Assembly: GCF_002269255.1 (NCBI RefSeq)
Contig: NZ_CP022823.1
Coordinates: forward strand, 1,302,001 to 1,366,000
DNA from: Klebsiella quasivariicola
GTDB lineage: Bacteria > Pseudomonadota > Gammaproteobacteria > Enterobacterales > Enterobacteriaceae
Direction: 5' to 3'
Length of the DNA: 64,000 bases
Shown: positions 8,262-15,639 of the stretch, in pieces
Layout of the letters: every line of letters starts with the position of its first letter
Position numbering within the stretch: the first letter of the stretch is position 1
The notes under the pieces: model-generated
Database searches by the model: none
What the model was told of the DNA's origin: nothing
The model's input: the letters and a program-made list of their open reading frames with translations, nothing else
Program-made: the position numbers and the translations under genes

Positions 8262-10490
8262 TTACTCATGTATTGGTTTTGATGCTTCAGCCATCGCAGC
8301 AACACGATTAAGGATTTTCCTGGCTTTTGCCTCATACGATGGCGCTGTGGAAAAAATTTCTCCTTTGGCTGTTCCGCGTAGCCATTTGCCATCAAAACAA
8401 CTTTTACCACCGGCCATCAGGTGCAGGGCTTCGCCCCGGCTGATATTAATGCCGGTTGTCAGATGTATCTCGTCGATAGTTTTCGCTATAGCTGCGTTTT
8501 GCTCATCCGTTCCGTGGATGAATTTTCGCCGTGTTGCTGGCTTTTGCTTCCTGAGTCGGTTGGTCAATTCTCGTCTTTCACGCCGACTCAGAGGTTTTGT
8601 TAAATCCAGTATCGGTGGATCGCTTTCGCTTCCCGTACAGTTATTGACAGAACTCCGAGAGGGCGCAGGAGCGCCCTTAACGTCAACGGCCAAATCAACG
8701 GCACGCTTCGGCACAATTTTCCACTGCGTTAGCCGGGTTAAAATCGGGGTACCAGCACCGACAGCAGAATCGTACACGCCACGGATGCAGACGGTTTCCT
8801 CACCATACTGGTTAAACTCGGCGCGCGGTTCATACAGCGTGCGCACCTGCAAATCATCGCGACGGACAAACGGGCCACCCTGTGCATTAACGTAACCAGC
8901 CCAGTCACCGGCGTCAGCGGCATCATGGACGGCGGCAAATTCAACGCTCAGACCGTGCGCGGTCTCGGTATCGGCGAGACGACGCAATTCACGGTAGACC
9001 GTCACCGGCGCGCCGCCTATAAACTGGAATTGACGGATGTGCCAGCGCGCCGCCCATGCTGATACAGCGGGGGCTGTCTCTTTCAGCAGCTCACCGCTTT
9101 CGTCATCGGTTTCACCATCAAGAGCATAGCCGTCGATATTTTTCGAAATGTATTTAGCAACATAGCCGGTAGCGCTGCCTTTTTCCGGGTCAATGGCCTC
9201 GGCATGAAAGCGCGCTTTTTTGGCTTTATCGCTTCTCAGTTCGTGGCGGTCTTCCTCCCACGCATAATCACGGATGATGAGGCGCACGCGCTCGACGTCT
9301 TCCGGCAACATGAACATAAGCATGTGCCAGTGTGGCGTTCCGTCGTGATGAGGTTCGGCAACACGGATGCCGAAAATGCGGATTTCTTCCCGATGTAACT
9401 TGGCACGAATGCGCGCCCAAAGGCCGGTGAGATAACTCTGCGTGTCCGACGGGCTGGCTCCTTTCCATTTGGTGTTACGGTAACCCGCCTTAGTTGTAGC
9501 GTGATATTTTGACGGCGCGGTCAGGGTATAAAACTCACCGACATAACCGAGCTCATTGCAGATATTTTCAAACCCACGGATGCGGGTCATCAGCTCGCAG
9601 CGACGTATCGCAGGGTTAGCGACCGAGCCATCGTATTTTTCAATCAGGCTGATGCGGTTGCCGTCTTCGTCTTCGAGATCCAGCCCCTTGAGAAATTCAC
9701 GCGTGCGGCGCTTCTGCTCGCGCCAGTCGGTCACGCAGTTTTTACTCGCGTATGCGTGTCGTTTTTTGCTGACATTACCGACTGCGATTTGCAGATGTTC
9801 GCGCCATGCAGCCGCAATGCGTCGCAAGCGGCCACGCCACCAAACATCATTAAACATGCGGGTGATAGCAGGGGCGATTTCATCCTCACCGACATATTTC
9901 TTTGTCACCCGCTCCCAATGCGGCGGGGTAACGTTGAATTGCAGGGAAATAAAACCAGCCCGCATGTACCAGGTGTACAGCGTTTTGAGCTCGCTAAATC
10001 CGGTGTCATCAATGTCAGCCAGTTCAGCACGAATGAAATTAGCAATATCAGCGGCCAACATGTCAATATCGGCGCGCGACATATCCGGGAGGCGGTTATA
10101 TCTGGCGACCATATTAACCATGCGTGACGCCAGATATTGCATAAGCTGGGTATCAAAATGACCACCGAAAACAGCGGCTGATACATTGCTGTTGATACCC
10201 GCGCACTCGTATTTTTTTGCGACCAGTTCAAGACGTGGTAATGCCTTTTTGCAGAAGCTGATTAAAAAGGCATTGGCTCGTTGACTGCCCTGATTTTGCT
10301 CCAGCACCGCAGCGGTGCGATAAACATCAAAGCGCACGCACTCGGGCTGGAGAGAAAGCACTTTTCTCGCATGCAGCAAAGCCGCGAACATACGGTCGCG
10401 GCGATACTGTTGGTCATAGGTAAGGTATGGGCTGGCTATTGCCGACCGTGGAGCGTTCCACGGGTAAGCATAATTAACGCTTACCCGCAT
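8262..10490 (-). CDS. A: Rolling-circle replication initiator gpA
   Basis: The product has 742 residues, against about 761 in P2. It is a HUH endonuclease that nicks the phage origin, which in P2 lies inside gene A, and joins the 5' end through tyrosine. The HUH metal motif is HWH at 387-389 in DGTPHWHM. The paired tyrosines are Tyr443 and Tyr447 in GYVAKYISKN, corresponding to Tyr450 and Tyr454 of P2. The start at 10490 lies 10 bp inside the upstream DUF3850 gene. The gene is intact, so replication by the P2 mode is expected. Confidence 0.94.
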   Translation of the reverse strand: MRVSVNYAYPWNAPRSAIASPYLTYDQQYRRDRMFAALLHARKVLSLQPECVRFDVYRTAAVLEQNQGSQRANAFLISFCKKALPRLELVAKKYECAGINSNVSAAVFGGHFDTQLMQYLASRMVNMVARYNRLPDMSRADIDMLAADIANFIRAELADIDDTGFSELKTLYTWYMRAGFISLQFNVTPPHWERVTKKYVGEDEIAPAITRMFNDVWWRGRLRRIAAAWREHLQIAVGNVSKKRHAYASKNCVTDWREQKRRTREFLKGLDLEDEDGNRISLIEKYDGSVANPAIRRCELMTRIRGFENICNELGYVGEFYTLTAPSKYHATTKAGYRNTKWKGASPSDTQSYLTGLWARIRAKLHREEIRIFGIRVAEPHHDGTPHWHMLMFMLPEDVERVRLIIRDYAWEEDRHELRSDKAKKARFHAEAIDPEKGSATGYVAKYISKNIDGYALDGETDDESGELLKETAPAVSAWAARWHIRQFQFIGGAPVTVYRELRRLADTETAHGLSVEFAAVHDAADAGDWAGYVNAQGGPFVRRDDLQVRTLYEPRAEFNQYGEETVCIRGVYDSAVGAGTPILTRLTQWKIVPKRAVDLAVDVKGAPAPSRSSVNNCTGSESDPPILDLTKPLSRRERRELTNRLRKQKPATRRKFIHGTDEQNAAIAKTIDEIHLTTGINISRGEALHLMAGGKSCFDGKWLRGTAKGEIFSTAPSYEAKARKILNRVAAMAEASKPIHE

Positions 10491-10762
10491 AGCTCCTCCA
10501 CTTGCCTACGCTGTATGCTTAGCATCACATAGCCAGGAGCCCACTCGTTAAGGTCAGTTACATGAGTCACTAGCACGTAGACAAAAGCGCCAGTAAAACC
10601 GACCTTTTGCGGGTCATACTCGCAGGGGCCATACTCGTTTAAGCAAAGTAAATCCCCTGCAGCAAAAGCGCGGTCAGCTAGACGAAACTCAGCTTTTTTC
10701 GTTCCATTGATTACAGCTTGAAAAAACTCAGGCCGAATTTTTAGTTGATGTGTTTTTCTCAT
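10481..10762 (-). CDS. DUF3850 (ASCH-like) phage protein
   Basis: I place the start at the ATG at 10762 (93 residues, beginning MRKTHQLKIRPEFFQAVING), which overlaps the upstream stop by 4 bases; an ATG nine codons earlier is possible. The pattern HxLKIRPEFFQAVINGTKKAEFRLADR...GDLLCLNEY is that of the DUF3850/ASCH PUA-like fold, which is thought to bind RNA. It is common in the early region of P2-like phages just upstream of gene A. No role is established. Confidence 0.75.
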   Translation of the reverse strand: MRKTHQLKIRPEFFQAVINGTKKAEFRLADRAFAAGDLLCLNEYGPCEYDPQKVGFTGAFVYVLVTHVTDLNEWAPGYVMLSIQRRQVEELCG

Positions 10763-11031
10763 GCCGCCGCCTTGATAGAGGAGGCGCACATTTCTCCGAT
10801 ACGCTCAATTTCAGATGCCATTGCGTCAAGCGTGGTAATTGATGACTGCTGAATATGATGATGAATCAGCCCGGAAATAAGCTGGTTAATCTTCGGGTAA
10901 TAACCGATGGTGTCGAGCCATTCCTCACCAGCTTTTTTACCTGACTTAACGACTTTCTTTTCATTCAGGATGAATTGATATTGGTCGCTGGTAATAACCC
11001 ATTTGTCGCCAACTTCGATACGAATACTCAT
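10759..11031 (-). CDS. DUF5405-type phage protein
   Basis: This 90-residue protein (MSIRIEVGDKWVITSDQYQFILNEKKVVKSGKKAGEEWLD, shown here only as a landmark for residues 1-20: MSIRIEVGDKWVITSDQYQF) looks like the small DUF5405 family often found in P2-like early operons. Its stop overlaps the next gene start by 4 bases and its start abuts the stop of the zinc-finger gene upstream. No function is known. Confidence 0.65.
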   Translation of the reverse strand: MSIRIEVGDKWVITSDQYQFILNEKKVVKSGKKAGEEWLDTIGYYPKINQLISGLIHHHIQQSSITTLDAMASEIERIGEMCASSIKAAA

Positions 11032-11253
11032 TTAAACGCCCCTGTAATGTTTAGATTTGAGCTCTGCTATTTGCTGACAGGTCACGCAAAAGGCCACGCC
11101 CGGTATCGCAATGCGGCGAGCTTCCGGGATTGGTGCGTCGCATTCTTCGCAGAGGAAACGAGAAGGCGCAGCGATACGGCTGCGCGCGTTGTTGATGTGG
11201 CGCTCGCGGTCTTCCTGCTCACGCTGTTGTGCTAAATCCATTGCGTCGGCCAT
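11032..11253 (-). CDS. TraR/DksA-family zinc-finger protein
   Basis: The product has 73 residues, the length of phage TraR-like proteins. It carries the family zinc finger CEECDAPIPEARR...GVAFCVTCQQ, with four cysteines in two CxxC pairs near residues 35-38 and 56-59, and the N-terminal coiled-coil tip region (MADAMDLAQQREQEDRERHI). Members bind in the secondary channel of RNA polymerase and alter promoter choice, like DksA with ppGpp. It is coupled to DUF2732 upstream by a one-base TAATG overlap. Confidence 0.88.
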   Translation of the reverse strand: MADAMDLAQQREQEDRERHINNARSRIAAPSRFLCEECDAPIPEARRIAIPGVAFCVTCQQIAELKSKHYRGV

Positions 11254-11480
11254 TAGTGCAGCTCCTGTGATTCATTCTCAAAGCGGGTGGCTTCACGGCG
11301 CAGCAGTTCGGCCGCTTCGGTGCCGCTCATTCCCTCTTTGGTGATATGGATAGCCAGCGCCTCAAGGCGGATTGATACTGCGAGCGCACGGTCTTTACGT
11401 TCTTCTTTTTTGGCATCTGTCAGTAGTACAGCCAGCGCATCACTATCAGTGCTAAAACTACGGGATTCGGTATTACGCAT
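11253..11480 (-). CDS. DUF2732-type phage protein
   Basis: This is a 75-residue charged protein (MRNTESRSFSTDSDALAVLL) with AEALAIHITKEGMSGTEAAELLRREA-like helices; the central part around residue 40-65 fits the DUF2732 family of P2/186-type early operons. It is coupled to the TraR-like gene by TAATG. No experimental role is known to me. Confidence 0.7.
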   Translation of the reverse strand: MRNTESRSFSTDSDALAVLLTDAKKEERKDRALAVSIRLEALAIHITKEGMSGTEAAELLRREATRFENESQELH

Positions 11481-11547
11481 AATTAACTCTCCTAATTTCG
11501 GGCAATAAGAAGCCCGGCGGGTTTACGCCATTAAATTTCTGTTTGGA

Positions 11548-11886
11548 TTAATTCGGCATCGTTAGCCGTTTGGGAAATAAGCTCACTACTGCACGAAAAT
11601 GATTCATCGCTGTAATAAGCGCTTTTTTCTCGTCAGTAGTCAGCTCACTTAATTCGAGCTCATGACGAGCCGCCGGTATTTTTGCCAGAAAGAAAATAGC
11701 GGCCAGCGCCCGATTATTTTCTTCAAATTGTGGGTCACGTTTATCGCGCATATCATCGACAAAACGTTCAACCTCTTTCCAGCTATCGCCCCAATATCTC
11801 GCGCGCAATTCAGCCACATGATTAAGACCGGCCAGACGTTCACCCGCTTTTAGCGGAACAGTCGCGGAAACAGCTTCGATAGCCAT
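11548..11886 (-). CDS. DUF5347-like phage early protein
   Basis: This 112-residue protein contains LAGLNHVAELRARYWGDSWK and HFRAVVSLFPKRLTM, which I associate with DUF5347 in P2-like prophages. Its start lies 37 bp inside the upstream fil frame, so the two genes overlap in different frames. Function unknown. A 67-bp gap separates it from DUF2732. Confidence 0.65.
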   Translation of the reverse strand: MAIEAVSATVPLKAGERLAGLNHVAELRARYWGDSWKEVERFVDDMRDKRDPQFEENNRALAAIFFLAKIPAARHELELSELTTDEKKALITAMNHFRAVVSLFPKRLTMPN

Positions 11887-12056
11887 GATTCCCCCTGTTT
11901 TTTGGTGGACAGGTCAGCCAGTAAATCAGCCTGCGAGCGGCTCGGGTGCCAGCGCTTGCCGTCCTTACCTGCAATCCAGCCATGGCCGAAGTGCATGCCG
12001 GGACTTTGCTTAACGAGCAGAGATGCGAATGACGGTTCATTTTTCAGCATGAGCAC
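11850..12056 (-). CDS. fil: Phage filamentation protein Fil
   Basis: The product has 68 residues, with the family signature SFASLLVKQSPGMHFGHGW followed by IAGKDGKRWHP. In phage 186 Fil is an early protein that blocks host cell division and delays growth after infection. It directly follows cII with 1 bp between them, the same order as in 186. Its last 37 bp overlap the next gene. Confidence 0.87.
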   Translation of the reverse strand: MLMLKNEPSFASLLVKQSPGMHFGHGWIAGKDGKRWHPSRSQADLLADLSTKKQGESWLSKLFPRLFR

Positions 12057-12057
12057 C

Positions 12058-12567
12058 TCAAATCAGACCGAATGACGCGCCAATACCGCTCATGGTATCG
12101 ACCACACTCGTCATTGCTGGATTAGTCTGCAAACGTGCATGCAGCGCCAGTGCCGACAAAGACAACATGCGAATACCAGAGTTAACGCTTTCAATCATGG
12201 TGTGCTTACGGGCAGAGGTCAGTCGCTCATCAGAGACCGCGCCGCTCGCCAGTTCGCCCAGCTCACGCATAGCACGCATGACGTAAGACTGCAGTTTGTC
12301 TTTTGCCAGTTCATTGACCGGCACACATGGCAGACAATGAATCTGCGCCAGAAAACCATCAACAAGGGTTGAGTCTTCGGTCAGGTCAGTCAGTAGCCAC
12401 AATTCAGGCGGTGTAAACTGGTGAGGCTGTTCCGGGTTGAGCTTGTTACGTAACGTCTGAACATTCATACCCGCACGCTCTGCCAGCTTCGCCATGTTGT
12501 GATGCTGCGCAAAAGCCCGGCATGCTTCGTCATAGTGGGGATGTTTGGAAATCTGAAAATCAAACAT
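12058..12567 (-). CDS. cII: CII-type lysogeny establishment regulator (186 family)
   Basis: Using the ATG at 12567 gives 169 residues beginning MFDFQISKHPHYDEACRAFA, the length of 186 CII; an earlier in-frame ATG ten codons upstream lacks family support. A helix-turn-helix lies near residues 25-45 (NMAKLAERAGMNVQTLRNKL). In 186 CII activates a promoter that establishes cI expression. It lies between the cox/apl-like gene and fil, as in 186. Confidence 0.88.
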   Translation of the reverse strand: MFDFQISKHPHYDEACRAFAQHHNMAKLAERAGMNVQTLRNKLNPEQPHQFTPPELWLLTDLTEDSTLVDGFLAQIHCLPCVPVNELAKDKLQSYVMRAMRELGELASGAVSDERLTSARKHTMIESVNSGIRMLSLSALALHARLQTNPAMTSVVDTMSGIGASFGLI

Positions 12568-12599
12568 GGTTAAGTTCCCTCTAACTTGCATAATCAAAT

Positions 12600-12971
12600 T
12601 CAGTTAAGAGCGGTGCGCTGGTCGATGTAGCGACAGTCAATCGCTTGTTGAGTCAGTTTGTCGCGCCAAGCTTTTACGTTTACGAGGGTGCGGCTTCGTT
12701 TACCGGCTTCCTCTTTATTGGAAAAGTCTTTGGTCGGAGCTTTAAGAAGAATGCCCTCATCAAGCCATTGCCAGACCAGACGCTCGCTAACGCCGCGGGT
12801 GGCGGCAAAGTCTTTCACTGTCATGGTGTCGGACATAGCAGAGCGAATCATTGTCTGCAGGGCTGGCAGCATTGCTGTAACGATGGCATCAAACTGCGTT
12901 GGATCTAACAGCACAGTTTGATTTTGTGAGTTTTGCGAGTCGTGCGTCGAGATTGATTTTGCATCTGACAT
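12600..12971 (-). CDS. Cox/Apl-type excisionase and early regulator
   Basis: The product has 123 residues. The C-terminal half (from about residue 50) reads TVKDFAATRGVSERLVWQWL followed by DEGILLKAPTKDF and TLVNVKAWRDKL, resembling the winged-helix Cox proteins of P2-like phages. The N-terminal 40 residues are an extra Gln/Asn/Ser-rich segment. It is the first gene of the leftward early operon, divergent from cI, where P2 has cox and 186 has apl. These proteins repress the lysogenic promoter and help excision. It has a good AGGAGA ribosome site. Confidence 0.78.
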   Translation of the reverse strand: MSDAKSISTHDSQNSQNQTVLLDPTQFDAIVTAMLPALQTMIRSAMSDTMTVKDFAATRGVSERLVWQWLDEGILLKAPTKDFSNKEEAGKRSRTLVNVKAWRDKLTQQAIDCRYIDQRTALN

Positions 12972-13039
12972 ATCGCATTATCTCCTGTTGTTTGAAATGT
13001 AGTGCAGTGGTGTGCATCTTGGTCGATGAATGCCACTTT

Positions 13040-13074
13040 AAATCGAAAATGAGTTCCTGTAAATCGATTTTGAG
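13040..13074. promoter_or_regulatory. Paired repressor operator half-sites between cI and the early operon
   Basis: In the 113-bp divergent region, AAATCGAAAATGAG at 13040-13053 is repeated as AAATCGATTTTGAG at 13061-13074, exactly 21 bp apart (two helical turns). The second copy contains the palindrome AAATCGATTT. This is where CI and Cox/Apl bind in P2/186 phages. Role inferred from position and repetition. Confidence 0.6.
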
Positions 13075-13084
13075 TGATTGATAA

Positions 13085-13927
13085 ATGAATGATGAAGATT
13101 TGAATACGCAAGATGTGATTGAGCGGATAAGTTCGGCGTATGGTGTCAGCACGCAAAAGGCTTTGGCGGAAGTGCTTGGCGTCCCGTCAAACAGCGTCAG
13201 CACTTGGGTTCAGCGAAACAGTTTTCCAGGCAAAGCCATCATTCAGTGCTCATTAGATACTGGTGCTGATTTAAACTGGCTGCTGACTGGTCAAATTTCC
13301 AATTTGAATTTGCAAGATTCGTCACCGTTGAAAGGAAAAGCACTTTATGACGAGATTTTGGCGAGTGGTGGAAAACCTGTTTTAAGGCGCATCCTTGACG
13401 CCTATGGTTTTACAATGCAAAAGGAGCTTGGGGATTTGTTGGATATCTCCTCAGGCACTATCAGCACTTGGGTAAGACGAGATTTCTTCCCCGGTGATGT
13501 GGTTGTGACATGCGCGCTTGATACTGGTGTATCGCTGGAATGGTTAGCGACCGGAAAGGGGAAAATGCGAGAAAGTAAGGAGGCTAGCTTTTCGGACATT
13601 TTAACGATAAAAAAATCCCGCCTTGAATCTGGTGAGCTAAAAGACGCTGGACGTTGGCAACCTGACCCATCAATGATTCCTGCTAACTCTGATGATTTGG
13701 TTTTTGTAGATGGCGTTAGCTCATCTTGGCTTGTCGATAATTCAGCATGCAAAATCGGCAATGGCCGTTGGCTCATCGGGATAGATGGCGCGTTCGACGT
13801 TTTCGACGTTGTGCGACTGCCGGGTAATAAAGTCAGGTTATCAAATAAGTCTGTTGATTTTGAATGCAACCTATCAGAAATCACACCATCTGGTGCTGTT
13901 GTATTTACTCTGGAAAAACATATCTAA
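13085..13927 (+). CDS. cI: CI-type prophage repressor with two tandem DNA-binding domains
   Basis: The product has 280 residues, whereas 186 CI has 192. Residues 11-70 and 99-158 are two copies of the 186-CI DNA-binding domain. They share AYG, a helix-turn-helix core (QKALAEVLGVPSNSVSTWV against QKELGDLLDISSGTISTWV), then FPG, and C.LDTG..L.WL.TG. Residues of about 170-280 resemble the CI oligomerisation domain. It sits divergent from the early operon, next to paired operator half-sites. It should maintain lysogeny. The duplication is seen directly; that one chain binds two half-sites is inferred. Confidence 0.88.
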   Translation: MNDEDLNTQDVIERISSAYGVSTQKALAEVLGVPSNSVSTWVQRNSFPGKAIIQCSLDTGADLNWLLTGQISNLNLQDSSPLKGKALYDEILASGGKPVLRRILDAYGFTMQKELGDLLDISSGTISTWVRRDFFPGDVVVTCALDTGVSLEWLATGKGKMRESKEASFSDILTIKKSRLESGELKDAGRWQPDPSMIPANSDDLVFVDGVSSSWLVDNSACKIGNGRWLIGIDGAFDVFDVVRLPGNKVRLSNKSVDFECNLSEITPSGAVVFTLEKHI

Positions 13928-13940
13928 GGATGATGCAATA

Positions 13941-14345
13941 ATGAAACGTTCTATTTTTGCTCTGGCTTTACTCGCTTCTTTTACAGTAGCAGCTCAACCC
14001 TCTAACTTATCTGTACTGAAGAAATCCTTTAACGAAATGCAACCACTGTCGATAAAAGATAGTAATGGCGTGATTACAGTTGTTTTGGATGCCGCAAGTA
14101 TTACGCCTGAAATTTATGATACCGCTGTTTATAGCGTTTGTTCCCCTGCATGGCTACATAAGGAAAACACTGCGTATCTGAAAAACACTACATCTGTTCG
14201 AATTCTCAATAAATTTAGTGCTATGGGTTATGTGCTTGAGAAGCCAAAAGCAACTTGTGATAAGGCCGGAGAAGAACAAGAAGAACAGTCTAAAATCACA
14301 ATTTTGTCGAACACGCATGTTACTACAATGAAAGATTTGAAGTAA
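13941..14345 (+). CDS. Unknown secreted/periplasmic protein, probable lysogenic cargo gene
   Basis: From the ATG at 13941 the product has 134 residues. It begins with a signal peptide (MKRSIFALALLASFTVAAQP, cleavage likely after AAQ or VAA). Two cysteines (in YSVCSPAW and KATCDKAG) could form a disulphide. It lies 13 bp after cI and 29 bp before int, a place where P2-like phages often carry extra genes, and its base composition is more A+T rich than the head genes. I do not recognise the family. Being on the cI strand it may be expressed in the lysogen; a surface or phage-exclusion role is only a guess. Confidence 0.75.
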   Translation: MKRSIFALALLASFTVAAQPSNLSVLKKSFNEMQPLSIKDSNGVITVVLDAASITPEIYDTAVYSVCSPAWLHKENTAYLKNTTSVRILNKFSAMGYVLEKPKATCDKAGEEQEEQSKITILSNTHVTTMKDLK

Positions 14346-14374
14346 GAAAATGGCTTCTCGGTCGGGGTGATGTA

Positions 14375-15424
14375 ATGACTGTTAGTAAGCAGAAAAATGG
14401 CAAATGGCTCTGTGAGCTTTATCCAAATGGCCGGGAAGGGCGGCGTATACGTCGACAGTTTAATACCAAAGGCGAGGCCGAGGCATTCGAGGCATTCACG
14501 AAAAATGAGAGTGAGGATAAGCCGTGGCTCGGTAAGAAAGAAGACCGCCGACGCTTAAGTGAGATTATCCAGCTTTGGCATAATTTACATGGACAGGCGT
14601 TGGTCGCCAGTAAGTCGCGGTTAGCTAAGCTTCAAATTGTATGTAATGGGTTGGGCGACCCTATTGCATCTCGTCTTACCGCTAAAGATTGGGCTCATTA
14701 CCGTGACCGTCGATTACGTGGCGAAATAGACAACGGCTATCACAAAGACCCGGCGAAGTGGATCGCCAAGCCTATAACTGTCAATCGCGAGCAGCAATAC
14801 CTCGAAGCGGTGTTCAATGAACTGCGACGATTAGGGGAGTGGAGTTTACCCAATCCACTGGACGGGATTCGCGTATTCAAAGAAGCTGAGAAAGAAATGT
14901 CCTGGCTAACTTTGTCTCAGCTCCCGGAGCTGTTCCGAGCCTGTGAACAATATGGCAAAGAAAATCTTACGATGATTGTTAAGGTTTGCTTGGCTACCGG
15001 CGCACGATGGGGAGAAGCCGAGAGACTTACACGTCCCCAACTTTCCCCATGCAAGCTGACTTTCACCAAAACCAAAGGTAAGAAGAATCGCACGGTTCCG
15101 ATTCCTAAATGGCTCTACGACGAGTTGTCTGAACGTCAGGGGAGAATGTTCAAACCCTGCTATCAAGACTTTAAGAAGATGCTCAGGCTTACGAACATTG
15201 AGCTGACGGAAGGGCAGAAGACTCATGTTTTGCGTCATACCTTTGGTGCGCATTTTATGATGAACGGTGGAAATATACTGGTGCTGCAGAAAATACTCGG
15301 ACATGCCAACATTCGAGAAACAATGAAGTATGCACACTTTGCGCCTGACCATCTTGAGCAAGCTGTTACCCTTAATCCGTTGTCGCTATATGTTGGCGAC
15401 AATGTGGCGGCAGAGCTTGCATAA
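14375..15424 (+). CDS. int: Tyrosine-recombinase integrase
   Basis: The product has 349 residues, similar to P2 Int. The catalytic residues are visible: Arg211 (ATGARWGEA), His284 and Arg287 (HVLRHTF), His310 (ILGHANI) and nucleophile Tyr319 (TMKYAHF). The N-terminal arm-binding part (MTVSKQKNGKWLCELYPNG) and the core-binding region are present. It is last on the right, so the attachment junction lies just beyond it. All catalytic positions are intact, so excision and integration are plausible. Confidence 0.95.
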   Translation: MTVSKQKNGKWLCELYPNGREGRRIRRQFNTKGEAEAFEAFTKNESEDKPWLGKKEDRRRLSEIIQLWHNLHGQALVASKSRLAKLQIVCNGLGDPIASRLTAKDWAHYRDRRLRGEIDNGYHKDPAKWIAKPITVNREQQYLEAVFNELRRLGEWSLPNPLDGIRVFKEAEKEMSWLTLSQLPELFRACEQYGKENLTMIVKVCLATGARWGEAERLTRPQLSPCKLTFTKTKGKKNRTVPIPKWLYDELSERQGRMFKPCYQDFKKMLRLTNIELTEGQKTHVLRHTFGAHFMMNGGNILVLQKILGHANIRETMKYAHFAPDHLEQAVTLNPLSLYVGDNVAAELA

Positions 15425-15549
15425 CACTGCAATTCGCTGCATTAAAAATTACATTAACTAATTGTTTTATATGGTAAGTGTTTGTTTGTTGGGTGGTGTT
15501 AATAGGAGCGTCTTAACTAAGATTCGCTTTCGCGACATCCTGACAGAAA

Positions 15550-15578
15550 GGGCTGGCCAGAGGGCTGGCCCTTTTTTT
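15550..15578 (+). terminator. Strong terminator at the prophage/chromosome junction
   Basis: GGGCTGGCC and GGCTGGCCC pair over 9 bp (two G-T wobbles) with loop AGAG, followed by seven T. It may end int transcription. In E. coli the trmD-rplS operon converges on yfiB, so it could instead be the original rplS terminator left on the chromosomal side of the insertion. Confidence 0.85.
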
Positions 15579-15600
15579 ATCTTTGTTGTAACCATCGTGA

Positions 15601-15615
15601 TGTAAATCATTTACA
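15601..15615. promoter_or_regulatory. Perfect 7-1-7 palindrome before the DUF2946-PepSY genes (Fur-like)
   Basis: TGTAAATCATTTACA is a perfect inverted repeat with a one-base centre, 24 bp before the GTG start. It matches the 7-1-7 Fur core TGATAATNATTATCA at 10 of 14 arm positions, and CGTGATGTAAATCATT around it also partly resembles a CRP/FNR site. Metal control would fit the PepSY gene, but the regulator is not proven. Confidence 0.5.
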
Positions 15616-15639
15616 ATAAACCCTCATTTCGGAGGGGCG

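Larger units (their letters stand above)
1..15500. mobile_element. P2/186-type prophage, right-hand part; right boundary approximate
   Basis: Gene order is X-L-M-N-O (minus), P-Q (plus), cos, dinI-like, A, small early genes, fil, cII, cox/apl-like (minus), then cI and int (plus). This is the layout of a P2/186 prophage read from the middle of the head genes to the integrase end. The left part (tail genes, D, ogr, other att site) lies outside the window. The right end must fall between the int stop at 15424 and the first clearly chromosomal gene at 15640, probably before the terminator at 15550. No frameshift or stop interrupts any core gene seen. Presence is certain; the exact end is inferred. 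Confidence 0.93.

Noticed and set aside
8003..8410. Minus-strand frame across the LexA box and the end of gene A
   Set aside because: It covers the SOS box and overlaps gene A and the small SOS gene in another frame; it has no good ribosome site.
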